A stretch of 64,000 nt of DNA. It comes from Diadophis punctatus similis (taxonomy: Eukaryota; Chordata; Lepidosauria; Squamata; Dipsadidae). Position 1 is the first letter of the stretch. Each line of letters begins with the position of its first letter. The stretch is from positions 39,578,720-39,642,719 of the forward strand of contig JALIGW010000002.1 of the NCBI GenBank assembly GCA_023053685.1, in the 5' to 3' direction. The translations under genes were made by a program, and so were the position numbers. Shown piece by piece: positions 33,312 through 45,557 of this stretch. The notes beneath the pieces are model-generated. The model did not search any database, was not told where the DNA came from, and saw only the letters and a list, made by a program, of their open reading frames with translations.

Positions 33312-33471
33312 AAAGTTGAACTGTGAGGTCTGTGGTGCTCTCTAACTTGGTTATTTTCTTTCAGACATTTCATTACCAAACTAGGTAACAACATCAGTGC
33401 ACTTTGGTAATGAAACTTCTCCACGAAAACAACCAAGGTCAGAGAGCACCAAGACCCTGCATATCAACTTT
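33312..33471. mobile_element. head-to-head pair of PLE tails with hammerhead-like core
   Basis: 33312-33377 and 33406-33471 are inverted copies, sharing GGTAATGAAA, AACCAAG, AGAGAGCACCA and TCAACTTT in the outward direction. The 28-base centre belongs to the minus-strand copy and completes CTGATGT (plus 33391-33397), a GTTACC/GGTAAT stem and GAAA (plus 33368-33371). This resembles a hammerhead core with one core change (CTGATGA to CTGATGT). Confidence 0.7.
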
Positions 33472-34389
33472 CTTTCAGTCCAGCTTGTTTCACAGATTTG
33501 TTTTAATATTTGAGCACTTTAGTGACCAGTTTATGGTACAGAATATGACATTGCAGAAGCAATTATCCAGCTGAAAGTAGCTGTAGGACTAAGTTTAAGC
33601 AAAGTCGTTTCCCCAACATTTCTCTCATGGGCTTAAAAAAGGAGAAATGCCACTGAATTTTATCATGACTCAGAGGACGAAACAGAAACAATGAGTTATT
33701 AGGTCAGTCATTCTAAATTGTCTGTAATGTCAACTTCATGGGTATTGACATTTTTGACCGAGACAGGGAAGGACAATATCATCCTTGACATTATTTAAGG
33801 ATTCAAACTTATAATTTGTAGCTTTACAGTATATGGAAGGCAATGCTGTTCCAGTATTTAAATTTGGCCAGCTGACCTCTTCATGTAGACAGCATGGAAG
33901 ATGACCTTGATGGAGGTTTGCAAGAACCTAGGCAAAAGAGATTAAAAAAATTTTTTAAGTCCAAAACAATGAGATAAAATTTAGAAGTGACTCAGTGACA
34001 CCTAGACACCTCTCAAATTCACTGTAATATAAGATTGAAGAGGAGGTACAATACAATCAGACTTTCATGATTCTGCTATTCTGGCCAATCTCAATAAAAG
34101 TAATTTTTGCTTTCATGTGGAGTTGATTTCCTGGCCTGATTTACCTACTGGGACTGAGAATTCATTATCTCTTGATTTCCTAATAATCAAATAGGTTATA
34201 GTCATTTTGGAAGAAATGAAGAGGAAGGAATGCGATTTTTATTGTTCCTATAATTTGTTTTCTATCAGCAAACTAATTTTGAAAGGAAATTAGATTGTTG
34301 ACAGCCCTGAATATCATTATTTTACACACTAGATAAGTCACAGTAAGTATGTACATACTGTTTGTATGTATAGTATGCACTATCTATCT
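33472..34389. other. no recognised feature
   Basis: AT-rich unique sequence. Confidence 0.4.
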
Positions 34390-34664
<275 letters not shown>

Positions 34665-34842
34665 CAGTGGTTCCCAAAAGTTTTCAGTCCACTGACCCCT
34701 TGGTGCTACAAACTCATCCTCACCGCCCCCACCCCACCACCTCATGTGGGCGTGGCTTAGTGGTCAGGTGACTGGGTGGGCATGGCCAACTTGTAAAGTG
34801 TGGTGAAACTCACTTAACAATGCTCTTGCTTAGCAACCAAAA

Positions 34843-35030
<188 letters not shown>

Positions 35031-35437
35031 CCTCCCTTCCCTTCCCTCCCACCAGCCGTGGCAGGCCGCCACCACTGCCCACACAGGCCAATGGCTTGGT
35101 AAGCGTTCTCCGGGTCATGCACCAGGTCGCAGGGTGCTATCAAGGTCGGCTGCCACATCAGCAGCTTGGGGTGCTGCAACTCTTCATTGAGTTTGGGGAG
35201 GCCTCGGCGGCCAAAGGCCACATGCCAGAGTGGAGCCCGCTGAATTGCGTGCACTGGTTGCTAGGCACCGGGGATGCCGGGTGGGAAAGTCTACGCACCC
35301 GCAGGTTCCGCAGCGGGACCTTCCCGCAGGTCTGCGAGCGCTTCCTGAGCAGCTTCGGGAGCGGTCGGCTTCCCTCATCGCTGTGCCATGCTCAGTACCT
35401 AGCACTTGTAACTCCGTCACATTCCATGCTCTTGTGG

Positions 35438-35498
35438 GCAGGGCAGCCCATTCTGAAAGAAAACATCTTGCATTTTCTTTCAGAATGGGCTGCCCTGC
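35438..35498. repeat. perfect 26-bp hairpin with 9-base loop
   Basis: The arm 35438-35463 (GCAGGGCAGC...GAAAGAAAA) is the exact reverse complement of 35473-35498; the loop is CATCTTGCA. Weaker pairing continues outward: CTAGCACTTG near 35399 pairs with CAAGTGCTAG near 35519. Confidence 0.95.
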
Positions 35499-35860
35499 AC
35501 AAATGAGCAAGAGAGCTTCAAGTGCTAGATAGCGCGCAGTTTGGGGTGACCAGTCATGCGGGGTGGGGCGGAGCGGAGCTTGGGTGGGGGCTGCGTGGGG
35601 GCTGGGCGGGCATCATACCTAGCACTTGTAAGTCCATCGCATTCCATGCTCTTGTGTGCAGGGCAGTCCATTTTGAAAGAAAACGTCCCTGCACACCAGA
35701 GCGAGGGAGCGAGGGAGCTTCAAGTGAAAAAGCATGGCGAACCACTTGCTGCCCCCTTGCCCCTCTTACCGCCCCCCTACTGCCACCCTTGCCTTGTATC
35801 GCCCCCCTAAGTGTTCCCACCGCTCCCCGGGGGCAGTACCATCCACTTTGGGAGCCACTG

Positions 35861-35996
35861 ATCTATCATCTATCATCTATCATCTATCATCTATCATCTA
35901 TCATCTATCATCTATCATCTATCATCTATCAATTATCTATCAATTATCTATCATCTATCTGACTGACTGACTGTCTGTCTGTCTGTCCGTCCGTCC
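35861..35996. repeat. heptamer array (ATCATCT)n with GACT/GTCT/GTCC tail
   Basis: Period-7 units to about 35928, then AATTATCTATC pairs, then short GACT, GTCT and GTCC runs to about 35996. It continues the GATA array beyond the hAT but with a different period. Confidence 0.93.
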
Positions 35997-37136
35997 ATCC
36001 CTCCATCTATTTTATGGCACAAGGTTAACATATTTATTCTGGTACAAGCTTTCATGGATTACATTCATCTGATGAAGTGGTTTATAGTCCTTGAAAGTTT
36101 GGAAGTCTTTAATGGGCCATAAGACTTTAATTGGCCACAAGACATTTTGCTGTAAAATATCAACCTATGGTAGCTACTCCTCTGGAAACAACAACAATAA
36201 TATTGGTTGTGTGGAGTGGTAGGTGTCTGTATAATTAGATACTGAAGACCTCCACAATCAAGTAATTTGCATTCATACACTATAATTTGATGGCCTGTAG
36301 CAACGTATTTTATCAATACACATCACTTTATGCCCCTTTTTAGAGTAAAACATCTGTTTAACGTTTGTTAACTTTTCACCATATATCTTCATAAGTATGC
36401 CATCTGCCCAGCGCATAGGAAGTTTTTAATCAGTGTATAGTAAAAAAACAATTGGCATATTCCAGATTAACTAATTCTTTCTTATAGAATCATTACAAAA
36501 GTGGCATCAGTAAATAGATATTCAAAATTTTGTGCATCGTTGCAAGTTTAGCAATGAAAAGATCCTTGATTTTGATTGGTTACTTCTGCATAACTTTGCA
36601 AGAAAATCAGACAATCCTTGTCAGCCAGCTCTAATTCTCATTTGAGGAATATATTTAGGTGGCAATTATTCATCCTTCCCTTACTTTTTAGGCAGTATTT
36701 ATCAACATGTGGAATGCCATCTGGTGCCAGAAGTGGGGACATACAGGTTAGAATAAATAATTTTCCTATACAAAGTTAATGTGAGATTATTATCATGATA
36801 ACTCTCACACTTATCCAGTTACTATGAATCCTTTTCTCCCCAGATGATTTAAAATGCCATTACATTTGCCTGGCATTAGGAAATATTCAGCAGCTGGATT
36901 CATAAAATGATCATGTGTTATCTTTACTATTCCTCCCCTTCATTTCCCTGCCTGGCTAACTCTTTTGTGCTTATTTGCTGTTCACATCTGTCACAAACTT
37001 TGCTTCTTCCTATTTTTCTTTACAGTCTTAAAGCAAGGAAGCACAGGTTTTTCAGATATGATGGCATTTGGCCTTTAAGAAATATCTTTATAATATTGCT
37101 TGTTTGTTAATATTGTTTGTTTAGTAAGATTTAGAT
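35997..37136. other. no recognised feature
   Basis: AT-rich unique sequence with short frames only. Confidence 0.4.
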
Positions 37137-37138
37137 TA

Positions 37139-37634
37139 CCATATTTTTTGGAGTATAAGACGCACCTTTTTCCTCCCTAAAAGTGGCTGAAAATTTGGGT
37201 GCGTCTTATACTATGAATGTAGCTTTTTTGAAGCTTTTTTCCAGCCCTAATGAGGTGCAACGATCTTCCCAGCTCTTACGGGCTTGCAGGCTCTTTCATT
37301 GTTACTCTCTCCGAAGAATGTTTTTCCAGCCCTAAGTCTTTGCAGGGGTTTTTTCATTGCTCTACTTGCTCTGAATAAGTTTTTTCTAGCCCTAACCAGG
37401 TGCTAACGATCTTCCCAGCTCTTACTGGCTTGCAGGCTCTTTCATTGTTACTCTCTCCGAAGAAGGTTTTTTTAAGTCCTAACCAGGGAATAAAATAATG
37501 TGCTGAAGCTGACCAGACTAAGGACATTAGCCAGATGAATACCTGGTAGGCAGATTTCCCCCCCCCCTATTTTCCTCCCCTAAAACTAAGGTGCGTCTTA
37601 TATTCCGGTGCGTCTTATACTCCGAAAAATACGG
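37139..37634. mobile_element. TA-target MITE, second subfamily
   Basis: Ends CCATATTTTTTGGAGTATAA and TTATACTCCGAAAAATACGG are inverted copies flanked by TA on both sides (37137-37138, 37635-37636). The interior differs from the copies at 55228 and 59621. It has a repeated CGATCTTCCCAGCTCTTAC...TTTCATTGTTACTCTCTCCG unit (37260-37320, 37408-37462). Confidence 0.88.
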
Positions 37635-37635
37635 T

Positions 37636-37815
37636 AATACCCCATCTTATTTTTAGGAGCTCAAGGTAGCATATACAGTTTTTCCTCCTCCCATCCCCCC
37701 CCAAACAACTGACCAGCAAAAAGTAGTCCAATAGTTGGTTTCATGGTCGATGGTGGATTGTAACCTCAGTCTTCTCAGTTCTAGTATGACACTTGAACCA
37801 CTATATCACAGTGGT
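37636..37815 (-). mobile_element. Sauria-type SINE, minus strand
   Basis: On the minus strand it starts GACCACTGTGATATAGTGGT, has TAGAACTGAGAAGACTGAGG, and ends GCTACCTTGAGCTCCT with a ...AAATAAGA tail. Part of the middle is deleted. It abuts the MITE at 37634. Confidence 0.65.
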
Positions 37816-38564
37816 CTTGATATGCACTCTTTTGATTTAATTCACTCAGCAAGTTTCTCAGCAAGAGTACAAGATTATCATGAAACAAGTAACTTCTTTT
37901 TCAAGTTGACCTTGAATCCTAATGACTTTATGGATAAGTGCATGTAGCTTTTCTTGGTAAAAGTACTGACATGTCATGCTTTCTTTCTGGGATGTGTTTT
38001 TCTTCTGCAATCCAGCATACAGTTCTGACATTGACTCTCCCATTCAAGTATTAACCATGCTTAATCCTGCTTAGCTTTCAAGGCCAGCTAAGGATAAAAA
38101 GTACATCTAGTTTTATTTTAATCTAAATGTAACTTATTAAATATTGTATAATTAACATGACTATTCACCAAGTATCGAATTGGCATTGCCATGCTAAAAA
38201 CAGTAATTCTTCAGTAACTTTGGGATAGCTTTAGAAGCTTTGTAGCAAGGCTGTTTGTTGATTCTCAGAATGTGATAGAAAGTTGGGGCTAAACATTGTT
38301 TCAAACTTTTTTTCATTCAGATAAGCAGACATAAAGCAAGCAAGCAAGCAAGCAAGTTATGTTTGTTCAATATATGCTTCCAGTTTCTCAGCCACATTTC
38401 TTACTTGCGTTAGCTAACATGTTCTTGACTAAAGATGAAGGTTTACGTACCTTCCCATTTTTTAATATCTGCAGCCATCTGAAGTAACTGTGTGGTAATG
38501 TGGTAACTGAACTTTTTTATGTCCCCTTAATGTTATTTATTATTTGTACCTAGATATATAAAGA
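37816..38564. other. no gene; short (AAGC)n
   Basis: A short (AAGC)n run at 38336-38355; otherwise AT-rich unique sequence. Confidence 0.45.
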
Positions 38565-38572
38565 CTCTATGG

Positions 38573-38703
38573 CAGGGTATCAAACTCTTATCGTCATGGC
38601 GGAGTCACATGACATATTGGACTTTTCCCCCTTTCGCTAAACCGGGTGTGGGTGTGGCCGGCATGTGACACATCCGGCCTACAGGCCACGAGTTTGACCT
38701 ATG
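38573..38703 (+). mobile_element. 131-bp hAT MITE, GTTTGACACCCCTG family
   Basis: CAGGGTATCAAACTC at the left and GAGTTTGACCTATGT at the right, with flanks CTCTATGG and TTCTATGG (7 of 8). The interior ATTGGACTTTTCCCCCTTTC matches 49866-49885. The right TIR is worn. Confidence 0.8.
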
Positions 38704-38711
38704 TTCTATGG

Positions 38712-41308
38712 TATTGGCTAATACCATTGCCTAATATATTTGTGCAGTGGTATAGTTCCAAATTGTACCTACTTCCTAATGAAGTTAAAGCAGAGTTTGC
38801 AGATATTGATGGCAATGTTCTTACTATGAATCTGGACTGGCAGCTGGCTTTTCTCTGGTTTGCAAAACATTTAATTTTTCATTTCTTCAATTCTTAGGAG
38901 ATCATTTGTGGGGTAGACTACATGACATTTCCTCCTCTTAAGAGACTTAGCATTCTTCTCTAAATCATGCTCAACAACTCTCTTCTTACTGGTTACAGAC
39001 TGTGGTAAAATATAAACAAGCAAACTCTCTTGAGTTGTCCCCAAATTAACAAGCTTTAGCAATGTAAACACCATCTGATTTAATTCAGGTTTACCAACCT
39101 TTCCAACAGCCTTCAATAGCCAGAGGTATCTAGATCCATCTTAGTTATTAGCCATTATTCCCATATTTTTTCATTCTATCCTGTTTTTCCCTTGTATTTT
39201 AAGATTTTTGCCTCTAATGCCAGACCAGCAACAGAGATCCTCTCCTATAATATTGCTTTGGCTGTATTTGTGTGGCTGCAGGAAGAGCCAACAGAAAGGC
39301 ATGACTAAATACAGGTTGTCACAGATTTGGGAGCTAGATTGTACTGTTCTGTTTTAGGACATTTTTTTGAGATTATGTTTTGTTCTGAAGTTTATATAGC
39401 TTTATCTGTAGAAGGTAGCATTAGGTTAGCATGGCTCACCATTTTATCCAGAGCTAAAATAATGCATCCTTACCATCTTTTGTTATTCTGTAACTTCATG
39501 GCCGCCACACTGGGTTTTGTTCGCTTTGTTCACTTTTGAAATAGCGCTGAAATATAAGCGTTACAAGGAGCATTCCTGTCATTAAAAATTAAAACATGAA
39601 AATGTCCCCTAAGTGGTAAAAGGAAATTCTGAATGACTGTTTTGAGGATTTCTGTGGTGAATTGTCACAATTCTATAAAAAGAATGAATTCTATGCTGAA
39701 AGTCAGAGATCTATCTAGCAAAGCCAGTAATTTACAAGGAAGTCTGTTAAAGTTTATAAACATGACAAATGGTTGCTTTCACATTCAAAGAATGTTCCTT
39801 GATCTACTTGTTCAGGCAGGTGCAAATCACTTTAATGCAAACATTTGTGTCAAAATGTTGAATAAGTATGTTGCCCAAACTGTCACCAAGCTGCTACTGC
39901 AACGCATCGTCAGATCAGTGCTTCTGGGGTTTTTTGGTTTTTTTTAACAATCTCCATGTAGAATAAATCTTTTATTGATGGCTTTTTAAATACCTATTTT
40001 AAGAGCTTTTTGCTTAGCATAACTTTACAATTGTGAAGAAATGGAAGACAAGGGAAAATATACAAGAATCTGTCAGACTGTCAGCTTTCATATAGGAAAG
40101 ACTAGATAAGACTCATGAGGTCTGTGTGTGTCAAACTTGCTCTCTTGTATTTATATAATGATTCCAGATTAATTTCCCACTTGAGTTGTCCTCCCAACTG
40201 AGAAGGTTCTTCTCCAATATAGTGTTAAACTTTATAATTGTTTGATGACTAATTCATTTGCTTTGGCTCATGGAGAAGACAGGGAAGGGTGGACTGATTT
40301 TATATATCCTTTGGGTTGTTTAAAATGCCCCAAATAATTCCTAGCTACTCTTCCATGTAACCACCTCATTAGTAAGGAACTATTAAAGAGCAATGAACTA
40401 CTATGCAAAGGCATACTTTGTATTGAAAAGTTCCAGTTTCTGAGTATCTATATCACTGATCTATATACTTTCCTTCCTTCTATCTGCTGGACATGAATCC
40501 CTGTACCTTTTGTGAAAAATATTGCTAATTAGAAATGTCCAACAAGACAAGCTGGTAATTTGACAGTGTTAAATAACTTCCTATATTCTATCCACATAGT
40601 CCTTGCTCCCTTGGTTATAACAATATGTGTATTTTCAACATGAAAATGATGCATCAAATTTTATTTGTAGACTCCAGCAAATTGAAAATTCAAATACTGA
40701 CTTAGAATGTGGAGTAGGATTAGTCAATTTACTGAAATGACTAGAGACTGAAGATGTACAAGTCTTTTATTTCTTTTTAATGATATATTGCATATTTTAG
40801 AGTTTTTAAAATGCTAGGTAGCATAATCCTTAGCTTTTTTAAAAGCAAAATCCATTGACTTAATTAGACTCTGTATCTATGATTTCATATTATGCCTTTT
40901 CAAAAACACAAACTTGTATTTACCACCAAGTGGTACCACATTTGTATTTATTAGATTTATTTGCTGTCCATCTTGTCTTGAGGTTTCATCTTTTTGGGAA
41001 ATCATTGGATGGAGCTAGCCAGATGCCTGCTATCCCATTTAAGCTCTCTACTGGGAACTGAACTCACAGACTTTCATATTGTACTTTAGATGACTATATG
41101 CAGTATATTAGATTTAAGAGCTATCTAGTTGTGGTTCTTGGTAGTCACAGAAAGATATACATAGAAGCTATCAGAATGGTACATGCAATTAATATTCCCT
41201 TAAGCTCTCTGAACAGAGAGATACAGATGTTATACTATGTAATGCCCTCATGCGCCTGGTTTTATAGACTTCCATCACCAGTCCTATTGAAGGGGAAATT
41301 ATCTTTTG
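38712..41308. other. 2.6-kb stretch with no recognised feature
   Basis: AT-rich. The largest frame, 39633-39947 plus (104 codons), has no recognised motif. No repeat ends were seen. Confidence 0.4.
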
Positions 41309-41316
41309 TTTTTATC

Positions 41317-41679
41317 CAGGGGTGGGTTCCTCCCATTTCGGACCGGATTGCCCGAACCGGTAGCGACCCACTTGTGACATCACTGTCGGTGCCGGTCCGT
41401 GCATGCCACCATCTTTTTTTATTTTGAGCAAATTTTCCCATTCTGCGGCTTGAAAAAGGGCCCGCCCACCCGCCTGTGGGTTAATTCTGACTTTTATTTC
41501 TTCACCTGAAGCACAGCTGATGAGCTCCTCAGCTGTGTTTTGGGCTCATTCCTGCTTCTGAGCATGCGTGGAAGCCAAATCGCATGAGGGGATGCGCGCG
41601 CGCGCGCAAATGGAGCAAGTGCGTTTGTGTGAAATGTCGTAATGCGAACCGGTGGTGAAGGCAAGTGGAACCCACCCCA
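41317..41679. mobile_element. non-autonomous hAT, ACCGGT-type family, copy 4
   Basis: Starts CAGGGGTGGGTTCC and ends GGAACCCACCCCA, having lost one or two terminal bases. The 8-bp TSD TTTTTATC is perfect (41309-41316, 41680-41687). The interior has a (CG)n/(GCGC) run at about 41597-41606 and the AGCACAGCTGATGAGCTCC...AGCTGTGTTT palindrome. Confidence 0.92.
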
Positions 41680-41720
41680 TTTTTATCCAGTGTATATCCT
41701 GTGTGGTATTTCTCAGTTGA

Positions 41721-41925
41721 TAGCCTGTTTGGTGTAGTAGTGGTTAAAGCATCAGTTTAGAAAGCAGGAGACTGTGAGTTCTAGTGCAACAGGCACAAAG
41801 CTAGCTTTTCTTTCATGTTTAGGGAAGAGCAATGGCAAACTGCTTCTGAAAATCCTTTCCAAGAAAACTGCAGGGACCAAGCAGTCTCTGAGAATTGGAT
41901 TTGACTGAACAGAAGTAAAAAAAAA
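41721..41925 (+). mobile_element. Sauria-type SINE
   Basis: GCCTGTTTGGTGTAGTAGTG (A-box region), AAAGCAGGAGACTGTGAGTT and CTAGTG, followed by AATGGCAAACTGCTTCTGAA and GAGAATTGGATTTGACTGAA. The first part is the Sauria SINE head; the tail resembles the BovB-like 3' end of such SINEs. Confidence 0.7.
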
Positions 41926-42704
41926 AGTGCTGAGTTACATTGGTCACCAGGAAATCCTGTATTTTCAGTATCATCTATATTGGGAATCATCAGATGCAGA
42001 TAACCAGGTTATGCTGTGGATTTTAACCTGGAAATAGGCTTTTGTTGGATGCTGTGTAATGCATTTTTTTTAACTTCAACATTTTTGGCCTATGACTGTA
42101 TATTTTAATAAAATAAACCTAAGCTTTACCTCATTCATTTTTCAGTAGCAAAAAGTAAATTAAGACTATGTGAATTACAGAATTTCCTCTCTTGCTGGAA
42201 GAAAATAGAGAATTTTCTTCTCTGCTGGAAGAATATTTTAGAAAATTTCAAAAAGTCTTTTCTGTCTACCTCTAAATCAAAAACATATATTTAATTTCCT
42301 CCCAGTAAAATCAACAGGACCTGCTCAACTTTGATTGGGTTACTTTCATGTAAATTTATCTATCCTTAAAAACATATAATCAGTCAAAAAATTACATGAA
42401 CCATTGTAGGACATTATGATATACTTCATATTAATATCCTTCATGGAAAGCACGTTAACATTATTTATCCTCCTCATAAATACATTGCCATCTTAGTCAG
42501 ATGGCATGCAAGTGTCTTTTGAAAGGCATAATTGGTAGAATAGCAAAAGAAATTGGGAGCTAAATTTGTTTGAGCAAATTATTATTTCTATACCATAAAA
42601 TCTTCTCAGACCACTGAACATGAAAATGGAAAATCTTTCTTTAAAAGAGCTGCAAAGAACAGTGAAGGAGAAAGTGATATCTGTTTCACTGCCTCTTGAG
42701 GAGC
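41926..42704. other. no recognised feature
   Basis: AT-rich unique sequence. AATTTTCTTCTCTGCTGGAAG at 42212 repeats a nearby piece at 42180 once. Confidence 0.4.
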
Positions 42705-42712
42705 GTCTATTC

Positions 42713-43146
42713 CAGTGGTGGCGAACCTTTTTTCCCTCGGGTGCCGAAAAGCGTGCGCGCACTCGTTATCACGCATGCCCGCGTGCCCACACCCATAATT
42801 CAATCCCTGGGGAGGGCAAAAATGGCCTCCCCGCCCCCTCCGGAGGTCCTCTGGAGGCTGGAAACGGCCCATTTCCCAACTTCTGGTGGGCCTAGTAGGC
42901 CCATTTTTTGCCTCCCCAGGCTCCAGAGGCTTCCCTGGAGCTTGGGGAGGGTGAAAATGCCCTCCCCCGCACCCTGAGGCCCTCTGGAAGCTGAAAACGC
43001 CCTCCCAGAGCCTGTGTCCGAGCCAAAAATCAGCTGGCCGGAGTGCACATGTACTCTGGAGCTGAGCTAGAGCAACGGCTCGCGTGCCGGTAGATATGGC
43101 TCCACGTGCCACCAGTGGCACGTGTGCCATAGGTTCGCCATCACTG
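42713..43146 (-). mobile_element. non-autonomous hAT, CAGTGATGGCGAACC family, copy 2
   Basis: Ends CAGTGGTGGCGAACC and GGTTCGCCATCACTG, perfect 8-bp TSD GTCTATTC (42705-42712, 43147-43154). Orientation is opposite to the copy at 4916. Same GC-rich interior (CCTCCCCAGGCTCCAGAGGC). Confidence 0.95.
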
Positions 43147-43154
43147 GTCTATTC

Positions 43155-43808
<654 letters not shown>

Positions 43809-45280
43809 TCTAATTTTGATTTTTCATTTTAACTGAATAATGGGTGGTGGGTGAGAGAGGGAATGGTTGCATGTACAGCTCTATTTGAATATGTAGAAAC
43901 ATGAGCTCTCAAGCCATTAATATTCCCATTCTGCTTCTTTCTTTTTAGATGTACAGTTTTACGTTTGTGCTATGAACAATTAAAAGTAATGGAGAAATGC
44001 CATGCAGGTATCTTTTATATTCATGTTGGAAGATTGGATGGGTACAGATGAGTGGTTGGTATTCATCTGTCAAATGTGAAGAATTAGCACAATTCAATCA
44101 TATTGCAGGAAGGGAACTGTGAACATAATGCAATCACAGAAGAAATATGGATCATTCTTTATTTCTACCTACTACCTCCAGAGCTTCTCATCTTTTCATG
44201 CCAGATCATTACCATTGCATAAATCACATTTGCTGACAAAACTTGCACTTTCATGATTTGTGGGTAAACACTTGAAAAATCGGCTGTGTGACAGCTTCCT
44301 GTCTTCACATAATAGATTTTTGTCAGTTAATTGGCTAAAGCTTTTCTCATTCAAATTATTCATCTATGAATACATCAGAGCGACTTGAGAATTAACAGCG
44401 ATGCTGAAGTCAATGTACCATAATGACTTCCAAGAAACCTGTAATTGCTATTTTCTCTTCTACAGATGCTACATCATTACTACTGCTCCATACCAATTGG
44501 GGGGCTGGTTGGCATATATGAAATTCTGAGCTTGCCATTCAAAAGATGGTTACCATAGGAGACCCAATCAATTATAAAGCCTAGATTAAACAGAATATAC
44601 TGGCTATTCTCTCTAGTGTTCCTCCTACAGGATTTTCCCTATCAGTCCAGCTTCCTTTTGTCCTTGGGAGGCTCATTTCCAAATCCAGGGCTTGGCTACA
44701 ACCACTACCCATTTTATTTTCCAAGACAGCTAAAAGCATCTATTCTGCCTCCAGAAAATCTGTCCAGGAAATAATGATGCTAGAGGTGATGCTTTTCTTA
44801 CCAGCATGCCGGGTTCCCCTATTTTGTAACTAGAATAAAGTAAACATGTCATATGGGGAATCAGGGCCTGACTGGTGCCAAAGGAAGCAGTGGCGTGTAT
44901 AATAGGCTACCCAGGTACTACATTGTGAGGACCCCAGCAATAAATCTATGTATTTATCTAAATAGAATGATTCTAGTACAAATATCAGAGTCCCTAAGCT
45001 TTCTGAGTCAATGGATATATTTGATATATTGACAGTAAGTGGCGGAATGCTCACAAATGACAACCATGAACTGTTACATTGCCATATGGGCATTGCCAGT
45101 CACAAAACACTCATTTGTCAGAAGACAACCTGATAAAGATTCTCCCCTCTATCTTTTGCAGTCTTCAAGATGCTTTTTATCTCAACACCGTGTTCCCTTT
45201 GTCATTATCCTTGGCAATAACCATAGTGCCAGGCAACAGTCAACTTCTATTTTTGTTTCCTAAAACTACTTGTATCGTTT
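43809..45280. other. no recognised feature
   Basis: Mixed-composition unique sequence. 44460-44830 is less AT-rich than its surroundings but holds no convincing exon frame. Confidence 0.4.
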
Positions 45281-45404
45281 TGTAGGGCTATCAATAGAAG
45301 AGAGTATTTGTAGTTGATGATGTTACCTAGTTTGGTGATGAAATGTCTTCAGGAAATCCATGAAACTCAGAGAGCACCAAGGGCTATATTGCAGTGTAGG
45401 GCTA
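45281..45404 (+). mobile_element. 102-bp PLE tail insertion with hammerhead-like core and 11-bp TSD
   Basis: The direct repeat TGTAGGGCTAT lies at 45281-45291 and 45394-45404. Between them: TTGATGA (45314-45320), a six-pair stem GTTACC/GGTGAT (45322-45327 with 45334-45339), GAAA (45340-45343) and TGTC, then AAACTCAGAGAGCACCAAGG. It has the order of a hammerhead ribozyme: CUGANGA, helix II, GAAA, cleavage triplet. The first core base is changed (C to T). Confidence 0.72.
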
Positions 45405-45557
45405 TATTGGCCTCAGATATTTTCTTAGAAATCCTGAAGTCTGTTTTTTGTTTGTGTGTTTGTTTGGCATTTATTACATTTTAAATTAAAAAAAAACATT
45501 AGGGCAAAGAAAGACAAACAAATGTTTTTAACACTATTTCACCCATTTGATCTAGAT

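Noticed and set aside
39633..39947. 104-codon plus-strand frame
   Set aside because: No recognised domain or regulatory context; ends in a T-rich run.
44460..44830. Less AT-rich block as a candidate conserved exon
   Set aside because: Stops in all frames and no convincing splice signals; conservation cannot be judged from one sequence.
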